Source: Spirochaetaceae bacterium bin103
GTDB lineage: Bacteria; Spirochaetota; Spirochaetia; SZUA-6; Bin103
Length of the DNA: 64,000 nucleotides
Reading direction: 5' to 3'
Assembly (NCBI GenBank): GCA_002238925.1
Contig: MPNH01000005.1
Location: 1 to 64,000, forward strand
Below the pieces are notes generated by a model. That model did no database searches. It saw only the letters and a program-made list of their open reading frames with translations, and was not told the DNA's origin. A program made the translations under genes and the position numbers. Positions 7,694-16,263 of the stretch are shown one piece after another. Numbering within the stretch: the stretch's first letter is position 1; each line of letters starts with the position of its first letter.

Positions 7694-7900
7694 TCAGTTG
7701 TACTGGCTCGGATCGCCAATGCTGTCATCGCCGATCGTGGCACTCCCGCGCGGCAGACTCCGGAAGCCGGGGCGGCTGGCGGGCAGCAATACCTCCGCCA
7801 GGAGGCCGGCCACGTGGGCCAGGGCGCGGGCTACGTAGGCGGGATCGCTCACCCGCCTCCGGTACTCCGCCACCCGGCGGGAATCCAGCGCGCGGCTCAC
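7694..7900 (-). CDS. small hypothetical protein coupled to yraN
   Basis: This 68-residue reading frame starts at a GTG that overlaps the yraN stop in a GTGA arrangement, a sign of translational coupling. It has an amphipathic helical stretch (RVAEYRRRV, then ARALAHVAGLLAEVLLP) and a polar tail. I do not recognise it. Support comes from the overlap and from reading-frame composition only. Confidence 0.45.
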   Translation of the reverse strand: MSRALDSRRVAEYRRRVSDPAYVARALAHVAGLLAEVLLPASRPGFRSLPRGSATIGDDSIGDPSQYN

Positions 7901-8334
7901 CCTTCGAACGCTCCTTCGACATGGTGCACGACCACGCCGCCGCGGACCAGGATCACGTCGAATCGCTGGCGCAAGCCGCCGCAACGGTCCGCATTGCGCG
8001 CGACGTAGGCGCGGGCCACGGAAAGAATGCGTTGCTGCTTGCGCCGATCCACCGCGTGTTCCAATCCCTCCACCGGAACCCGCCGCCACGACTTCACCTC
8101 GACGAACACCAGTTCGTCGCCGTGCCGCGCCACCAGGTCGATCTCTCCGCGGCGCGTGCGCACGTTGCGGTCCAGCACCCGGTAACCGTGACGGCTCAGG
8201 TATACGGCGGCGATGGTCTCTCCGATGGGCCCCAGTTGGGCCGCTCCGGTAGCCAAGGTTCCGTTACTCGTCAACTTCAATGACGCCGGTTGCCGCGGCG
8301 GCGCCCAAGCGGTTACCCGCTCGAAGCATGCCAT
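7897..8334 (-). CDS. yraN: YraN-family (UPF0102) endonuclease-like protein
   Basis: This 145-residue protein has the nuclease-fold core of UPF0102: GETIAAVYLSRHGY, then RTRRGEIDLVARHGDELVFVEVKSW with the Glu-x-Asp-Leu and Glu-Val-Lys residues of a PD-(D/E)xK-type site, and DRRKQQRILSVARAYV. The biochemical role is unproven in the family. The frame extends upstream to an ATG at 8406; I chose the ATG at 8334 because the family core begins only later. It lies downstream of rplS, a common neighbour. Confidence 0.8.
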   Translation of the reverse strand: MACFERVTAWAPPRQPASLKLTSNGTLATGAAQLGPIGETIAAVYLSRHGYRVLDRNVRTRRGEIDLVARHGDELVFVEVKSWRRVPVEGLEHAVDRRKQQRILSVARAYVARNADRCGGLRQRFDVILVRGGVVVHHVEGAFEG

Positions 8335-8485
8335 CCATACCTCGCGCGGCGGCCTGCCGGTGGCAAGACCGGAAGGTGCCGCACGCCCTGGGGCGAATCG
8401 ATACAAAGCGAATCCTCGCTAATAGTATCGTCAACTTCTTGCCCGAGGTTATCCCCTTTCCGCCGCCATGCGGCCGGCGGGGCAC

Positions 8486-8842
8486 TCAGCGTTTGCCGCC
8501 AACCAGTTCCTTGACCTTGGCCGCCTTGCCGACCCGGTCGCGCAGATAGTAGAGCTTGGCGCGGCGCACGCGGCCGCGGCGGATCACCTCGATGCGGGCG
8601 ATCTTGGGGCTGTGCATCGGGAACACCCGTTCCACGCCCACCCCGTAGGAGATCTTGCGCACCATGCAGGTCCGGGTCAGGCCCCTGCCGCGGATGCCGA
8701 TGCAGATTCCCTCGTAGGCCTGGATCCGCTCGTTCTTGCCCTCCACGATCCGGTAGTGGACGCGTATGGTGTCGCCGACGGCGAATGGCGGCAGGTCGTC
8801 GCGCTTCTGCGCCTGCTCAAGCTCGCGAATCAGGTTATTCAT
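8486..8842 (-). CDS. rplS: 50S ribosomal protein L19
   Basis: This 118-residue ribosomal protein sits at the 30S-50S interface. Family features are the [14 protein letters not shown] beta strand, [16 protein letters not shown], and the C-terminal [20 protein letters not shown]. Its ATG overlaps the trmD stop (ATGA), so the two are translationally coupled. Length is normal. Confidence 0.95.
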   Translation of the reverse strand: MNNLIRELEQAQKRDDLPPFAVGDTIRVHYRIVEGKNERIQAYEGICIGIRGRGLTRTCMVRKISYGVGVERVFPMHSPKIARIEVIRRGRVRRAKLYYLRDRVGKAAKVKELVGGKR

Positions 8843-9519
8843 GTTTGTTCCTCCGTGGTTAACAGATCAGGCCGCCGGCAGCGCGTCTTCAGCAGACGCT
8901 GCCGGTGGCGCCATTCGTCGATGCGGGCGTGGTTGCCCGACAGCAGCACCTCGGGCACGCGCTGCCCGTCGAATTCTTCCGGCCGCGTGTAATGCGGGTA
9001 CTCCAGCAGGTTGTCGGCGAAGCTCTCGTCGCGCAGCGACTCACGGTTGATGACGCCGTCGACCACCCGCGCCACCGCCTCGATCACGACCATCGCGGGC
9101 ACCTCGCCGCCGCCGAGCACGTAGTCGCCGATCGACAGTTCCTCGTCCACGTAGGCGTCGATAATGCGCTGGTCGATGCCCTCGTAGCGGCCCGCAATGA
9201 GCAGCACCGACTCGCGCTGCGCGTAGTCCTGCACGATGGCCTGGTTGAGCAGGCGGCCGCCCGGCGACAGGTACACGGTCCAGCGGTGCGCCGCATCAAG
9301 GCTGCTCAGCGCCGCCGCCAGCGGCTCCGGGCGCAGCACCATGCCGGCGCCGCCGCCGTACGGGTAGTCGTCGCAGCTGCGGTGGCGGTCGGTGGCGAAG
9401 TCGCGCAGCTGCACCAGTTCCACCGCCACCCGGCCGCTGCGCCGCGCGCGGCCGAGAATGCTGGACTCCAGGAATCCGTCGAATATCTCCGGAAACAGCG
9501 TGAGTACGGTGAATTTCAC
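8839..9519 (-). CDS. trmD: tRNA (guanine-N1)-methyltransferase
   Basis: This 226-residue SPOUT methyltransferase methylates G37 of tRNAs using S-adenosylmethionine. The trefoil-knot motifs are visible: the [13 protein letters not shown] region, [13 protein letters not shown], and the SAM-binding [11 protein letters not shown]. The N-terminus [13 protein letters not shown] is typical, which supports the GTG start at 9519. The gene overlaps rimM (GTGA) and rplS (ATGA). Confidence 0.95.
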   Translation of the reverse strand: MKFTVLTLFPEIFDGFLESSILGRARRSGRVAVELVQLRDFATDRHRSCDDYPYGGGAGMVLRPEPLAAALSSLDAAHRWTVYLSPGGRLLNQAIVQDYAQRESVLLIAGRYEGIDQRIIDAYVDEELSIGDYVLGGGEVPAMVVIEAVARVVDGVINRESLRDESFADNLLEYPHYTRPEEFDGQRVPEVLLSGNHARIDEWRHRQRLLKTRCRRPDLLTTEEQT

Positions 9520-10049
9520 GGCCGCTCGAACTCCCCGGACAACTCGATGCGGCGTGCGGCAATGTCGAGCACCGGTACGAACAGCTCCAGAAACGGGACC
9601 ATGAACGGCTTGCCGGCGTCGTCGGTAACCTCCAGCATGTCGCCGCCGCCGGCCACCAGCACGTTGGTCACCGTGCCGACCGCTCGCACGCCCTGAAACA
9701 CCGTACAGCCGCACAGGTCGGCGGCATAGTACTCGCCGTCGGCGAGCGTGCTGGCCTCGCTGCGCGGCACCCACAACTCCCAACCGCTGAGTTCGCGCGC
9801 CTGCTCGGGCGTGGTCACCCCGGTCAATCTCATCACCACCTTGTTGCCGAGCGTGCGCACCGCATCCACCGCGGCGGTGCGCAGGCGGCCGCTGCGCGAC
9901 TCGCGCAACTCCACCTCGGCGAGCCGAAACAGGTGTTCGGTGTCGCCGGAATAGGTGCGCACCGCCTGGAACCCGCGCACCCCGTAGGGCGCGCCCAGGC
10001 GGGCTGTAGCCAGTTTCTCCCGTTCGTCGATCACGCTGGACCCGTACAC
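9516..10049 (-). CDS. rimM: ribosome maturation factor RimM
   Basis: This 177-residue protein assists late 30S assembly by binding S19. The N-terminal RimM domain shows TARLGAPYGVRGFQAVRTYS. The C-terminal PRC-barrel shows EYYAADLCGCTVF and a hydrophobic FMVPFLELFVPVLD strand. The GTG at 10049 is the best start. It sits between khpA and trmD in the classic rpsP-khpA-rimM-trmD-rplS order. Confidence 0.9.
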   Translation of the reverse strand: MYGSSVIDEREKLATARLGAPYGVRGFQAVRTYSGDTEHLFRLAEVELRESRSGRLRTAAVDAVRTLGNKVVMRLTGVTTPEQARELSGWELWVPRSEASTLADGEYYAADLCGCTVFQGVRAVGTVTNVLVAGGGDMLEVTDDAGKPFMVPFLELFVPVLDIAARRIELSGEFERP

Positions 10050-10082
10050 TCAAGTGCAGGCGCGGTGCACGCCCGCGCCTGC

Positions 10083-10316
10083 CTAGTCGAGAATCTCCAG
10101 CACCACGCGCTTGCCGGTCTTGGTGGCGGACGCGCCCAGGATGGTGCGGATCGACTTGGCGATCCGGCCGTGCTTGCCGATTACCTTGCCCAAGTCGTCG
10201 GCGCCGACTCGAAGCTCCAGAATGGTCGACTTCTCGCCCTCGATCATGCTCACCTCGACTTCATCGGGCTCGTCCACCAACGCTCTCGCTATGAACTCGA
10301 CGAGTTCCTTCTCCAC
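10083..10316 (-). CDS. khpA: KH-domain RNA-binding protein KhpA
   Basis: This 77-residue protein is essentially a single KH domain with the RNA-binding loop [18 protein letters not shown]. It begins [22 protein letters not shown], as usual for KhpA. KhpA binds structured RNAs and in Firmicutes pairs with KhpB. Its position between rpsP and rimM is widely conserved. Confidence 0.92.
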   Translation of the reverse strand: MEKELVEFIARALVDEPDEVEVSMIEGEKSTILELRVGADDLGKVIGKHGRIAKSIRTILGASATKTGKRVVLEILD

Positions 10317-10369
10317 CAGTTGCTCCTTGCCACTCCTGCCACGGGGCCGCCTGCACGCGGCCGCGCCAC

Positions 10370-10630
10370 TCAGGTACGGCTAACGTAGACGTCGCGCTTG
10401 TTCAGGAGGCGGCGAACGGTGGGAGACGGCTGCGCACCGCGCCGCAACCACGACTTGATCCGATCCTCCTTGAGACGAATCTGCTGCTCCTCTTCCCGCT
10501 CGATCGGGTGATACAACCCGACCTCCTCAATGGCGCGCCCGTCGCGCGCCGCGCGGGTATCGATCACGATCAGCCGGTAAAACGGCCGTCCTCGCGTCCC
10601 GAATCTCTTCAAACGAATCTTGACACTCAA
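10370..10630 (-). CDS. rpsP: 30S ribosomal protein S16
   Basis: This 86-residue protein has the S16 N-terminus [31 protein letters not shown] and EEVGLYHP follow, then a C-terminal segment ending in [14 protein letters not shown]. It helps organise the 5-prime domain of 16S rRNA. It starts 20 bp after the ffh stop and leads the rpsP-khpA-rimM-trmD-rplS run. Confidence 0.95.
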   Translation of the reverse strand: MSVKIRLKRFGTRGRPFYRLIVIDTRAARDGRAIEEVGLYHPIEREEEQQIRLKEDRIKSWLRRGAQPSPTVRRLLNKRDVYVSRT

Positions 10631-10650
10631 CCTGCCACTCTCCTCTTCGG

Positions 10651-11991
10651 TCAGCCGCCCATCTGCGCCAAGAACTGCTGCTGGAGCTTCTTGTTCTTGG
10701 TCATCTTCTTCATCGCCAGCGACATCTTCTCGAACTTGCGCACCAGGCGGTTCACCTCGGAAACCGAAGTGCCGCTGCCCCGTGCCACCCGCTTGCGCCG
10801 ACTCGGCCCGAGAATCCTCGGGTTGGAGCGCTCGCCGGGGGTCATGGACAGCATGATCGCCTCCTCGCGACGCAGTCCCTTCTCGTTCACCGCCCCGGAC
10901 GCCACCGCCGCCTGCATGCCGGGCAGCTTTTCCACCAGCGAGGTGAGACTGCCCATCTTGCGCAACTCGCTGAGCTGCTCAAGATAATCGGCCATGGTAA
11001 ACGTGCGCCGGCGCATCTTGCGCACCAGCCGCTCGGCGCGCTCCTGGTCGAACGTCTCCTGCGCCTGCTCAACCAGCGAAACGACGTCGCCCATGCCGAG
11101 AATGCGCGATGCGACGCGGTCGGGATGGAACGGCTCCAGAGCATCGTTCGACTCCCCGGTGCCGACGAACTTGATCGGCTTGCCGGTGATCTCGCGGATC
11201 GACAACGCGGCGCCGCCGCGGGTGTCGGAATCGAACTTGCTAAGAATAATACCGCTGAGCCCCACTTGACGATCAAATTCGCCCGCCACTTCCACGGCGG
11301 TCTGGCCAGTCATGGCATCCGCCACCAGCAGGGTCTCCTGGGGGCTCGCCTCCCGGTTGATTTCGCGCAACTCGTCCATCAGCGCGTTATCGGCCTGCAG
11401 CCGCCCGGCGCTGTCGACGATTACCACGTCGGCACTGCCGCCGCCGCGCGCGTGGCGCAGGCCGTCGCGCACGGTGGCCACGGCGACGGCGCCGCCGGTG
11501 GGATCGCCGGTGAATACCGGCAGGTCGAGGGCGGCGCCGAGCTGCTGCAACTGTTCGATCGCCGCCGGACGGACGCGGTCGGCGGCGATCAGCAGCGGCT
11601 TGCGCCCCTGCCCGCTCAGGTGACGCGCCAGCTTGGCGGCCGTGGTGGTCTTGCCCGAGCCCTGCAGGCCCACGAGCAGGATTACCGACAGCGTGTCCGG
11701 GCCCTTCAGCACCAAGTCGGCGCGCTCGCCGCCGAGCAGCGCGGTCATGCGTTCGTGGACGATCCTCGTGAACTGCTGGCCCGGTGAAACGTCGCGCAGC
11801 ACGCGTGCGCCGAGGGCCTCTTCCGTGGTACGGTTGACGAACCGCCGTACGACGCGCAGATTAACGTCTGCTTCAAGCAGGGCTACCTTGATCTCGCGCA
11901 CCGCATCCTGGATGTTTTTCTCGGTGATGTGCGTTTTCCCGGAGACTTGACGGATAACGTCTCCGAGCTTGCTGGTGAGCCCGTCGAGCAT
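10651..11991 (-). CDS. ffh: signal recognition particle protein Ffh
   Basis: This 446-residue SRP54 homologue binds signal sequences and 4.5S RNA and targets ribosomes to FtsY at the membrane. The NG GTPase domain (about 1-295) shows GLQGSGKTTT (G1), DSAGR (G3, usually DTAGR) and SKFDSDTRGGAALS (G4, usually TKLD). The M domain (about 300-446) is Met-rich with MGSLTSLVEKLPGM and the RNA-binding GSGTSVSEVNRLVRKFEKM segment. Both G-motif changes are conservative. It is probably the first gene of the rpsP cluster. Confidence 0.95.
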   Translation of the reverse strand: MLDGLTSKLGDVIRQVSGKTHITEKNIQDAVREIKVALLEADVNLRVVRRFVNRTTEEALGARVLRDVSPGQQFTRIVHERMTALLGGERADLVLKGPDTLSVILLVGLQGSGKTTTAAKLARHLSGQGRKPLLIAADRVRPAAIEQLQQLGAALDLPVFTGDPTGGAVAVATVRDGLRHARGGGSADVVIVDSAGRLQADNALMDELREINREASPQETLLVADAMTGQTAVEVAGEFDRQVGLSGIILSKFDSDTRGGAALSIREITGKPIKFVGTGESNDALEPFHPDRVASRILGMGDVVSLVEQAQETFDQERAERLVRKMRRRTFTMADYLEQLSELRKMGSLTSLVEKLPGMQAAVASGAVNEKGLRREEAIMLSMTPGERSNPRILGPSRRKRVARGSGTSVSEVNRLVRKFEKMSLAMKKMTKNKKLQQQFLAQMGG

Positions 11992-12028
11992 AGGCGTAGT
12001 TGTATAGCCGCCTCGTTATCTTCGTGTC

Positions 12029-12068
12029 AACGTGGACGTTCCAAAGGGAACGTGGACGTTCAAAAGGG
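12029..12068. repeat. 20-bp tandem direct repeat upstream of the S41-like gene
   Basis: Two copies of aacgtggacgttccaaaggg lie end to end (12029-12048 and 12049-12068), the second differing at one base. Each contains the near-palindrome aacgtggacgtt. They lie in the gap between divergent ffh and the lipoprotein gene at 12168, where an operator could sit. Confidence 0.6.
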
Positions 12069-12167
12069 GACCGCCCGCCGATGACGCCCATTTCGTCCAA
12101 CCGGCCGGTTTACCGGCACCCGAGGGAGCCGCTATCATTGCACCGAGAGCGCCAACCCTCCAGCATC

Positions 12168-13508
12168 GTGTCAGCCAACCTGAATCGCGTCATAGCCATC
12201 ATTATCGCCGCCGCCGCCACGGTTCTGCCCATTGCCGGCTGCACCGCCGCCGACGAGCCGGAAACGGAGAAGGCGCCGTTCGCGGTCGCCGCCGCTCAGC
12301 AGGAACAGACCGTGCGCGACCAGGCCGGCGGCGACGGCGGCGACGGCGACAACCAGTCCGCGCTGAGCGTTCAGTTGCGCACCTTCGACGAACTCGTCGA
12401 CGCGCTGCGCGAGCACTACGTGTTCAGCGATCATCACGCGGTGCCGTGGGACGACCTGGAGAGCCGCTACCGGACCCGGGTGCTCGGCCTGCTGCGGTCG
12501 AGCGAGTTTCCCGACGTGGTGCGCGACATGATGGACGAGTTGCCGCGCGACGCGGCGGTGTGGCAGTCCCGCGATGAACGCATCGACCGGCAGTCGACCG
12601 ACGGCCGCAACTACGAGGGCATCGGCGCCTACGTCGCGTTCCGCGCCGAGCCGCAGCCGCGTGTTATTCTGCTGTCGGTGATGCCCGGTTCGCCGGCCGA
12701 ACGGGCCGGACTGCGCGATCACGACGCCCTGCTGGCGGTGGACGGAATCCCGGTCAGCGTGGACGAGGGCGAGGAGGTGGTGAACCGGATCCGCGGCCCG
12801 GCCGGTTCGGTGGTCAACCTGACCGTGCGCACCCCCAACGCCGAGCCGCGCAACGTCGCGGTAACCCGCGGCAGCGTGCAGCTTACCGAAGGCGCCAACC
12901 GGGTGCGCTACGCACTGCTGCCGGAAACCAACGTCGCCTACATCCTGCTGCCGCGCCAGAGCACCTCCACCCTGGGCGCCGAAGTCGCCCAGGCGCTCAC
13001 CGTGATGGGCGGGGAGGTGGCGCTGCGCGGCGTCATTCTGGATCTGCGCATTGCCGCGCTCGGCAACAACTGGCCGCTGGACGAGATGCTCGGCATGTTC
13101 GGAAACGGGACGCTGGGCGAGATGTACTCGGTGGCCGAGACCATCCCGCTGGTAATCGCCGGCCAGGACGTGGCCGGCTCGCAGACGCTGCCGCTCGCGC
13201 TGCTGGTCGGGCGCGACACCGAGGGCCTACCGGAGATTTTTGCCGGCGCGCTGCAGAGCGTTGGCCGGGCGGTGTTGTTCGGCGCCCGCACCGGCGGCTA
13301 CATCGAAGCCAGCCAGCTGGTGCCGTTGCCGGACGGCTCGCGGGTAATGATTTCGAGCACCTCCTACCGCACCGCGACCGGACTGGACGTGGGGCTGGCC
13401 GGCCTGGAACCCAACCTCAGCGTAAGCTTCGATTGGGATGCGGTCACCGAGCAGGTGGACCCGGTGCGCAGCGCCTCGCAGGCGGCCCTGGTGGGAGCGG
13501 GCGGGTGA
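12168..13508 (+). CDS. PDZ lipoprotein, S41-peptidase-like but lacking catalytic residues
   Basis: This 446-residue protein starts at a GTG just before a signal peptide ending in lipobox IAGC. An Asp/Gly-rich linker follows, then a PDZ domain (about 150-240, with GSPAERAGLRDHDALLAVDG). The last domain resembles C-terminal processing (S41) proteases, with EIFAGALQSVGRAVLFGARTGG. In active enzymes the segment before EIFAGAL is a Ser-Ala-Ser-rich motif holding the nucleophile, and a Lys lies in the following GKG. Here those positions read DTEGLP and GGYIEAS, so both Ser and Lys are gone. It is probably a periplasmic scaffold or sensor. It overlaps the next gene by GTGA. Confidence 0.7.
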   Translation: MSANLNRVIAIIIAAAATVLPIAGCTAADEPETEKAPFAVAAAQQEQTVRDQAGGDGGDGDNQSALSVQLRTFDELVDALREHYVFSDHHAVPWDDLESRYRTRVLGLLRSSEFPDVVRDMMDELPRDAAVWQSRDERIDRQSTDGRNYEGIGAYVAFRAEPQPRVILLSVMPGSPAERAGLRDHDALLAVDGIPVSVDEGEEVVNRIRGPAGSVVNLTVRTPNAEPRNVAVTRGSVQLTEGANRVRYALLPETNVAYILLPRQSTSTLGAEVAQALTVMGGEVALRGVILDLRIAALGNNWPLDEMLGMFGNGTLGEMYSVAETIPLVIAGQDVAGSQTLPLALLVGRDTEGLPEIFAGALQSVGRAVLFGARTGGYIEASQLVPLPDGSRVMISSTSYRTATGLDVGLAGLEPNLSVSFDWDAVTEQVDPVRSASQAALVGAGG

Positions 13509-14893
13509 CGGCGGCGGCCGGCATCGGAACGGCGGCGGCGCGGTCGGCGCTGCTGCTGGCGGCGTGGCGCGGACAGCCCAGCCGCAAGCGGCCCCGGTGG
13601 TGGCGGCTGCCGGCGGTGGCGCTGGCGGCGCTGTTGCTGGCAACGTGTTCGGGCGACCGGGCGAGCATGCAGCAGAGCCCCCTGCTGCGCTTCGTGGAGC
13701 GCAAGTCGGGGCGCATCGCGATCATGGGCAGCGACGGCAACATCTACACCATGGACCAGGCCGGCGGTGCCCGCGTGCCGGTTACCGAAGACGCGGTGAT
13801 CCCCGACCAGGAACGGGGACTGGTCCGCTACTACCAGTTTCCCGCCTGGTCGCCCGACGACTCGCGCCTGGCGTTCATCGGCTACCAGGGCAACGACCAG
13901 ATCGCCGCCACCAGCAGCGTATTCACCACCGCGCCGGACGGCACCAACATCGTGCAGGCGTTCTCCTCCGGCCAGTACCTGCCGCACACGCTGTACTGGT
14001 CTCCCGACGGGCGCCGGCTCACCTTCCTCACCTCCACCGCGGGAAGCACCGCGTCGGCACTGCAGATCGTGCCGGCCGCCGGCGGCGAAGCCACCAAGCT
14101 GGACGCCGGCAATCCGTTCTACTGGTCGTGGGCGCCGGACGGCACCACGATCGTGGTGCATGCCGGCGGTTCCGGAGCCGCTTTTCGTTCGCGGCTCGCG
14201 TTTCTGAACGTGGACGGCGCCGTGTACGAGGAGGGGCTGTCGGTGCGGCCGGCGGCGTTCCAGCCCCCGGCGTGGTCGCCGGACGGCAGCCGGCTGCTGG
14301 TGGCGGCGCAGGCCGGCGACCAGGCGGAGCTGGTCATGACCAACCGCGAAGGTTCGCTGTACCGGGTGTTGCACCGTGCCCGTACGGCGCCCGCCTTCGC
14401 CTGGTCGCCCGACGGCAACCGGGTGGCCTATATCACCCGCACCATCAACGAGGAGGGGGTGCAGGCCAATCTGCAGGTCGTCGACGCGGAGGAGCGCGCC
14501 ACCGAACCCCTGGTGCTGACCGAGGAAACGCTGGTAATCGGATTCTTCTGGTCGCCGGACAGCGAAAAAATCGCCTACTTCGTGCCGGGAACGTACGTCA
14601 ATCCCGACAACGAGGAGCAGCAGACGCTGTTCCTCACCCTTCACGTGCACAACCTGCGCCGCGACGCAAGCCGCGAGATTCACCGTTTCGTGCCCACCAG
14701 CCAGTTCATGCAGGTGGTGCAGCAATTCGATCAGTTCTACCTCGCCGCCCGGGTGTGGTCGCCGGACAGCCGCAACCTCCTGTTTGCCGCCTATTCGCAG
14801 CAGGGGCCCGGCATCATGGTGGCGAAGGCGGACAGCAGCCTCGCGCCGCGCCGCGTAGCCGACGGTCTGATCGGTTTCTGGTCGTGGCATTAG
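13505..14893 (+). CDS. TolB-like beta-propeller lipoprotein (copy 1)
   Basis: This 462-residue protein starts at a GTG overlapping the preceding stop. After a basic N-terminus and a hydrophobic stretch comes Leu-Ala-Thr-Cys, a relaxed lipobox. The body is a repeated PD40/WD40-like fold with many WSPDG/WSPDD blades (AWSPDDSRLAF, YWSPDGRRLTF, AWSPDGNRVAY, WSPDSEKIAY). It is likely a periplasmic-side or surface propeller that binds proteins or ligands. It is paralogous to the next gene over its whole length. No enzymatic motif is seen. Confidence 0.65.
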   Translation: MTAAAGIGTAAARSALLLAAWRGQPSRKRPRWWRLPAVALAALLLATCSGDRASMQQSPLLRFVERKSGRIAIMGSDGNIYTMDQAGGARVPVTEDAVIPDQERGLVRYYQFPAWSPDDSRLAFIGYQGNDQIAATSSVFTTAPDGTNIVQAFSSGQYLPHTLYWSPDGRRLTFLTSTAGSTASALQIVPAAGGEATKLDAGNPFYWSWAPDGTTIVVHAGGSGAAFRSRLAFLNVDGAVYEEGLSVRPAAFQPPAWSPDGSRLLVAAQAGDQAELVMTNREGSLYRVLHRARTAPAFAWSPDGNRVAYITRTINEEGVQANLQVVDAEERATEPLVLTEETLVIGFFWSPDSEKIAYFVPGTYVNPDNEEQQTLFLTLHVHNLRRDASREIHRFVPTSQFMQVVQQFDQFYLAARVWSPDSRNLLFAAYSQQGPGIMVAKADSSLAPRRVADGLIGFWSWH

Positions 14894-16236
14894 TCCGTTG
14901 GACTACAGCCGGTAACCGATTCCGCATTCCCGCCCTCGTGCTTGCCGCGGCCTCCCTGCTTGCCGCCTGCGGCGAGCAGCGCGCCCAACTCCCGTCCAAC
15001 CCGCTGCTGCCGTACCTGCAACGCAAGGTGGGCCGCATCGGCTTCATCGGGCTGGACGGCAATATTCGCAGCGTAGACCAGACCGGTGCCCGCAACACGC
15101 CGCTTACCGAGGACGCCGGCGCCAACCGCGCCGCCCGCACCGCGGTCGCCTACAGCCAGCCCACCTGGTCTCCCGACGGCAGCAGCCTCGCCTTCGCGCG
15201 CACCGTAATCACCAGCCGGCGCAGCCTGACCAGTTCCATCTGGGTGGCCGCGGAAGGAGGCGAGCAGCCGCGCGAAGTATACCGCTCCGACCTGTTGCGC
15301 CCGATCTACCTGTACTGGTCACCCGACAGCGCCAAGCTGACCATGCTGTCGCAGCCGGGCGGCTCGGCCGAACTGGAGCTGGGGGTAATCGACGTGGCCG
15401 CGAACCGCTACCGGCAGCTCGACCAGGGACAGCCCTACTACTGGAGCTGGCTGCCCGACAATTCGGCGTTGATCACCCACGTCGGCGGCGACATCCGGTT
15501 CAACGACGCGGCGCGCCTGTCGCTGGTGCCGCTCGACCCCGCGGGCGTGAAGTCCGACTTCAACATCCCCCCGGCCGGGTTTCAAGCGCCGGCGGTGTCT
15601 GCCGACGGGCGCTACCTCGCCTACGTCACCGCCGGCCGCGGCGGCTCGGCGCTGGAGCTGCGCGAATTGCAGGGGCCGGGACAACGCCTGCTCGCCGACA
15701 TCCCCGGATTCGCCTATTTCGCGTTCGCCCCGGGCGGCTCGCGCATCGCGGTGATGACGAGCGCACGCCCGGGCCCGTCGGCGGACGGCAAGCTGACCAT
15801 TTTCGACATCGGCGAGGGCGCCGAGCTGGTGCTTCCGCACGACGACGTGATCGCCTTTTTCTGGGCGCCGAACGGCCGCCGCATCGCCTACCTGGTGCCG
15901 GCGCGCGCCGAAGATGAAGAGGCCGGTCTGCAAATCGACCCGCTGTTTGCCCGCGAGCAGGGCCCGTTCTACGCCGAGTTGCGCGTAGTCAACGTGCGGC
16001 GCGGCAACTCCTGGCGGGTAACGCAATTTCCCTTGAGTCCCCGGTTCGTGCGCGAGCAGTTGCCGTACTTCGATCAGTACCTGCGTTCCACGTCGGTGTG
16101 GTCGCCGGACAGCCGCTCGCTGGCCTACCCCGCGCTCACCACGGACGGCACGCCAGGCATCTTCGTGTCGCCCGCCAACGGCTCGCTGCGCCCGCGGCTG
16201 ATCGCCGCGGGCGACTTCGCCCACTGGTCTCCTTAG
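14884..16236 (+). CDS. TolB-like beta-propeller lipoprotein (copy 2)
   Basis: This 450-residue protein starts at a GTG 10 bp inside the previous gene. It has a clear signal peptide with lipobox LAAC. The segment after the Cys (NPLLPYLQRKVGRIGF, then GLDGNIRSVDQTGA and TEDA) aligns with copy 1 (SPLLRFVERKSGRIAI, GSDGNIYTMDQAGG, TEDA), showing tandem duplication. PD40 blades recur (TWSPDGSSLAF, YWSPDSAKLTM, VWSPDSRSLAY). Function is unknown. Context suggests a complex with the PDZ lipoprotein and copy 1. Confidence 0.65.
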   Translation: MALVRWTTAGNRFRIPALVLAAASLLAACGEQRAQLPSNPLLPYLQRKVGRIGFIGLDGNIRSVDQTGARNTPLTEDAGANRAARTAVAYSQPTWSPDGSSLAFARTVITSRRSLTSSIWVAAEGGEQPREVYRSDLLRPIYLYWSPDSAKLTMLSQPGGSAELELGVIDVAANRYRQLDQGQPYYWSWLPDNSALITHVGGDIRFNDAARLSLVPLDPAGVKSDFNIPPAGFQAPAVSADGRYLAYVTAGRGGSALELRELQGPGQRLLADIPGFAYFAFAPGGSRIAVMTSARPGPSADGKLTIFDIGEGAELVLPHDDVIAFFWAPNGRRIAYLVPARAEDEEAGLQIDPLFAREQGPFYAELRVVNVRRGNSWRVTQFPLSPRFVREQLPYFDQYLRSTSVWSPDSRSLAYPALTTDGTPGIFVSPANGSLRPRLIAAGDFAHWSP

Positions 16237-16263
16237 GATACTTCGCGGGGCGGGCCCCGGGCG

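Noticed and set aside
13438..14883. Long in-frame extension upstream of propeller lipoprotein copy 2
   Set aside because: The extension overlaps copy 1 completely and is Arg/Gly-rich. The GTG at 14884 directly precedes a signal peptide with lipobox.
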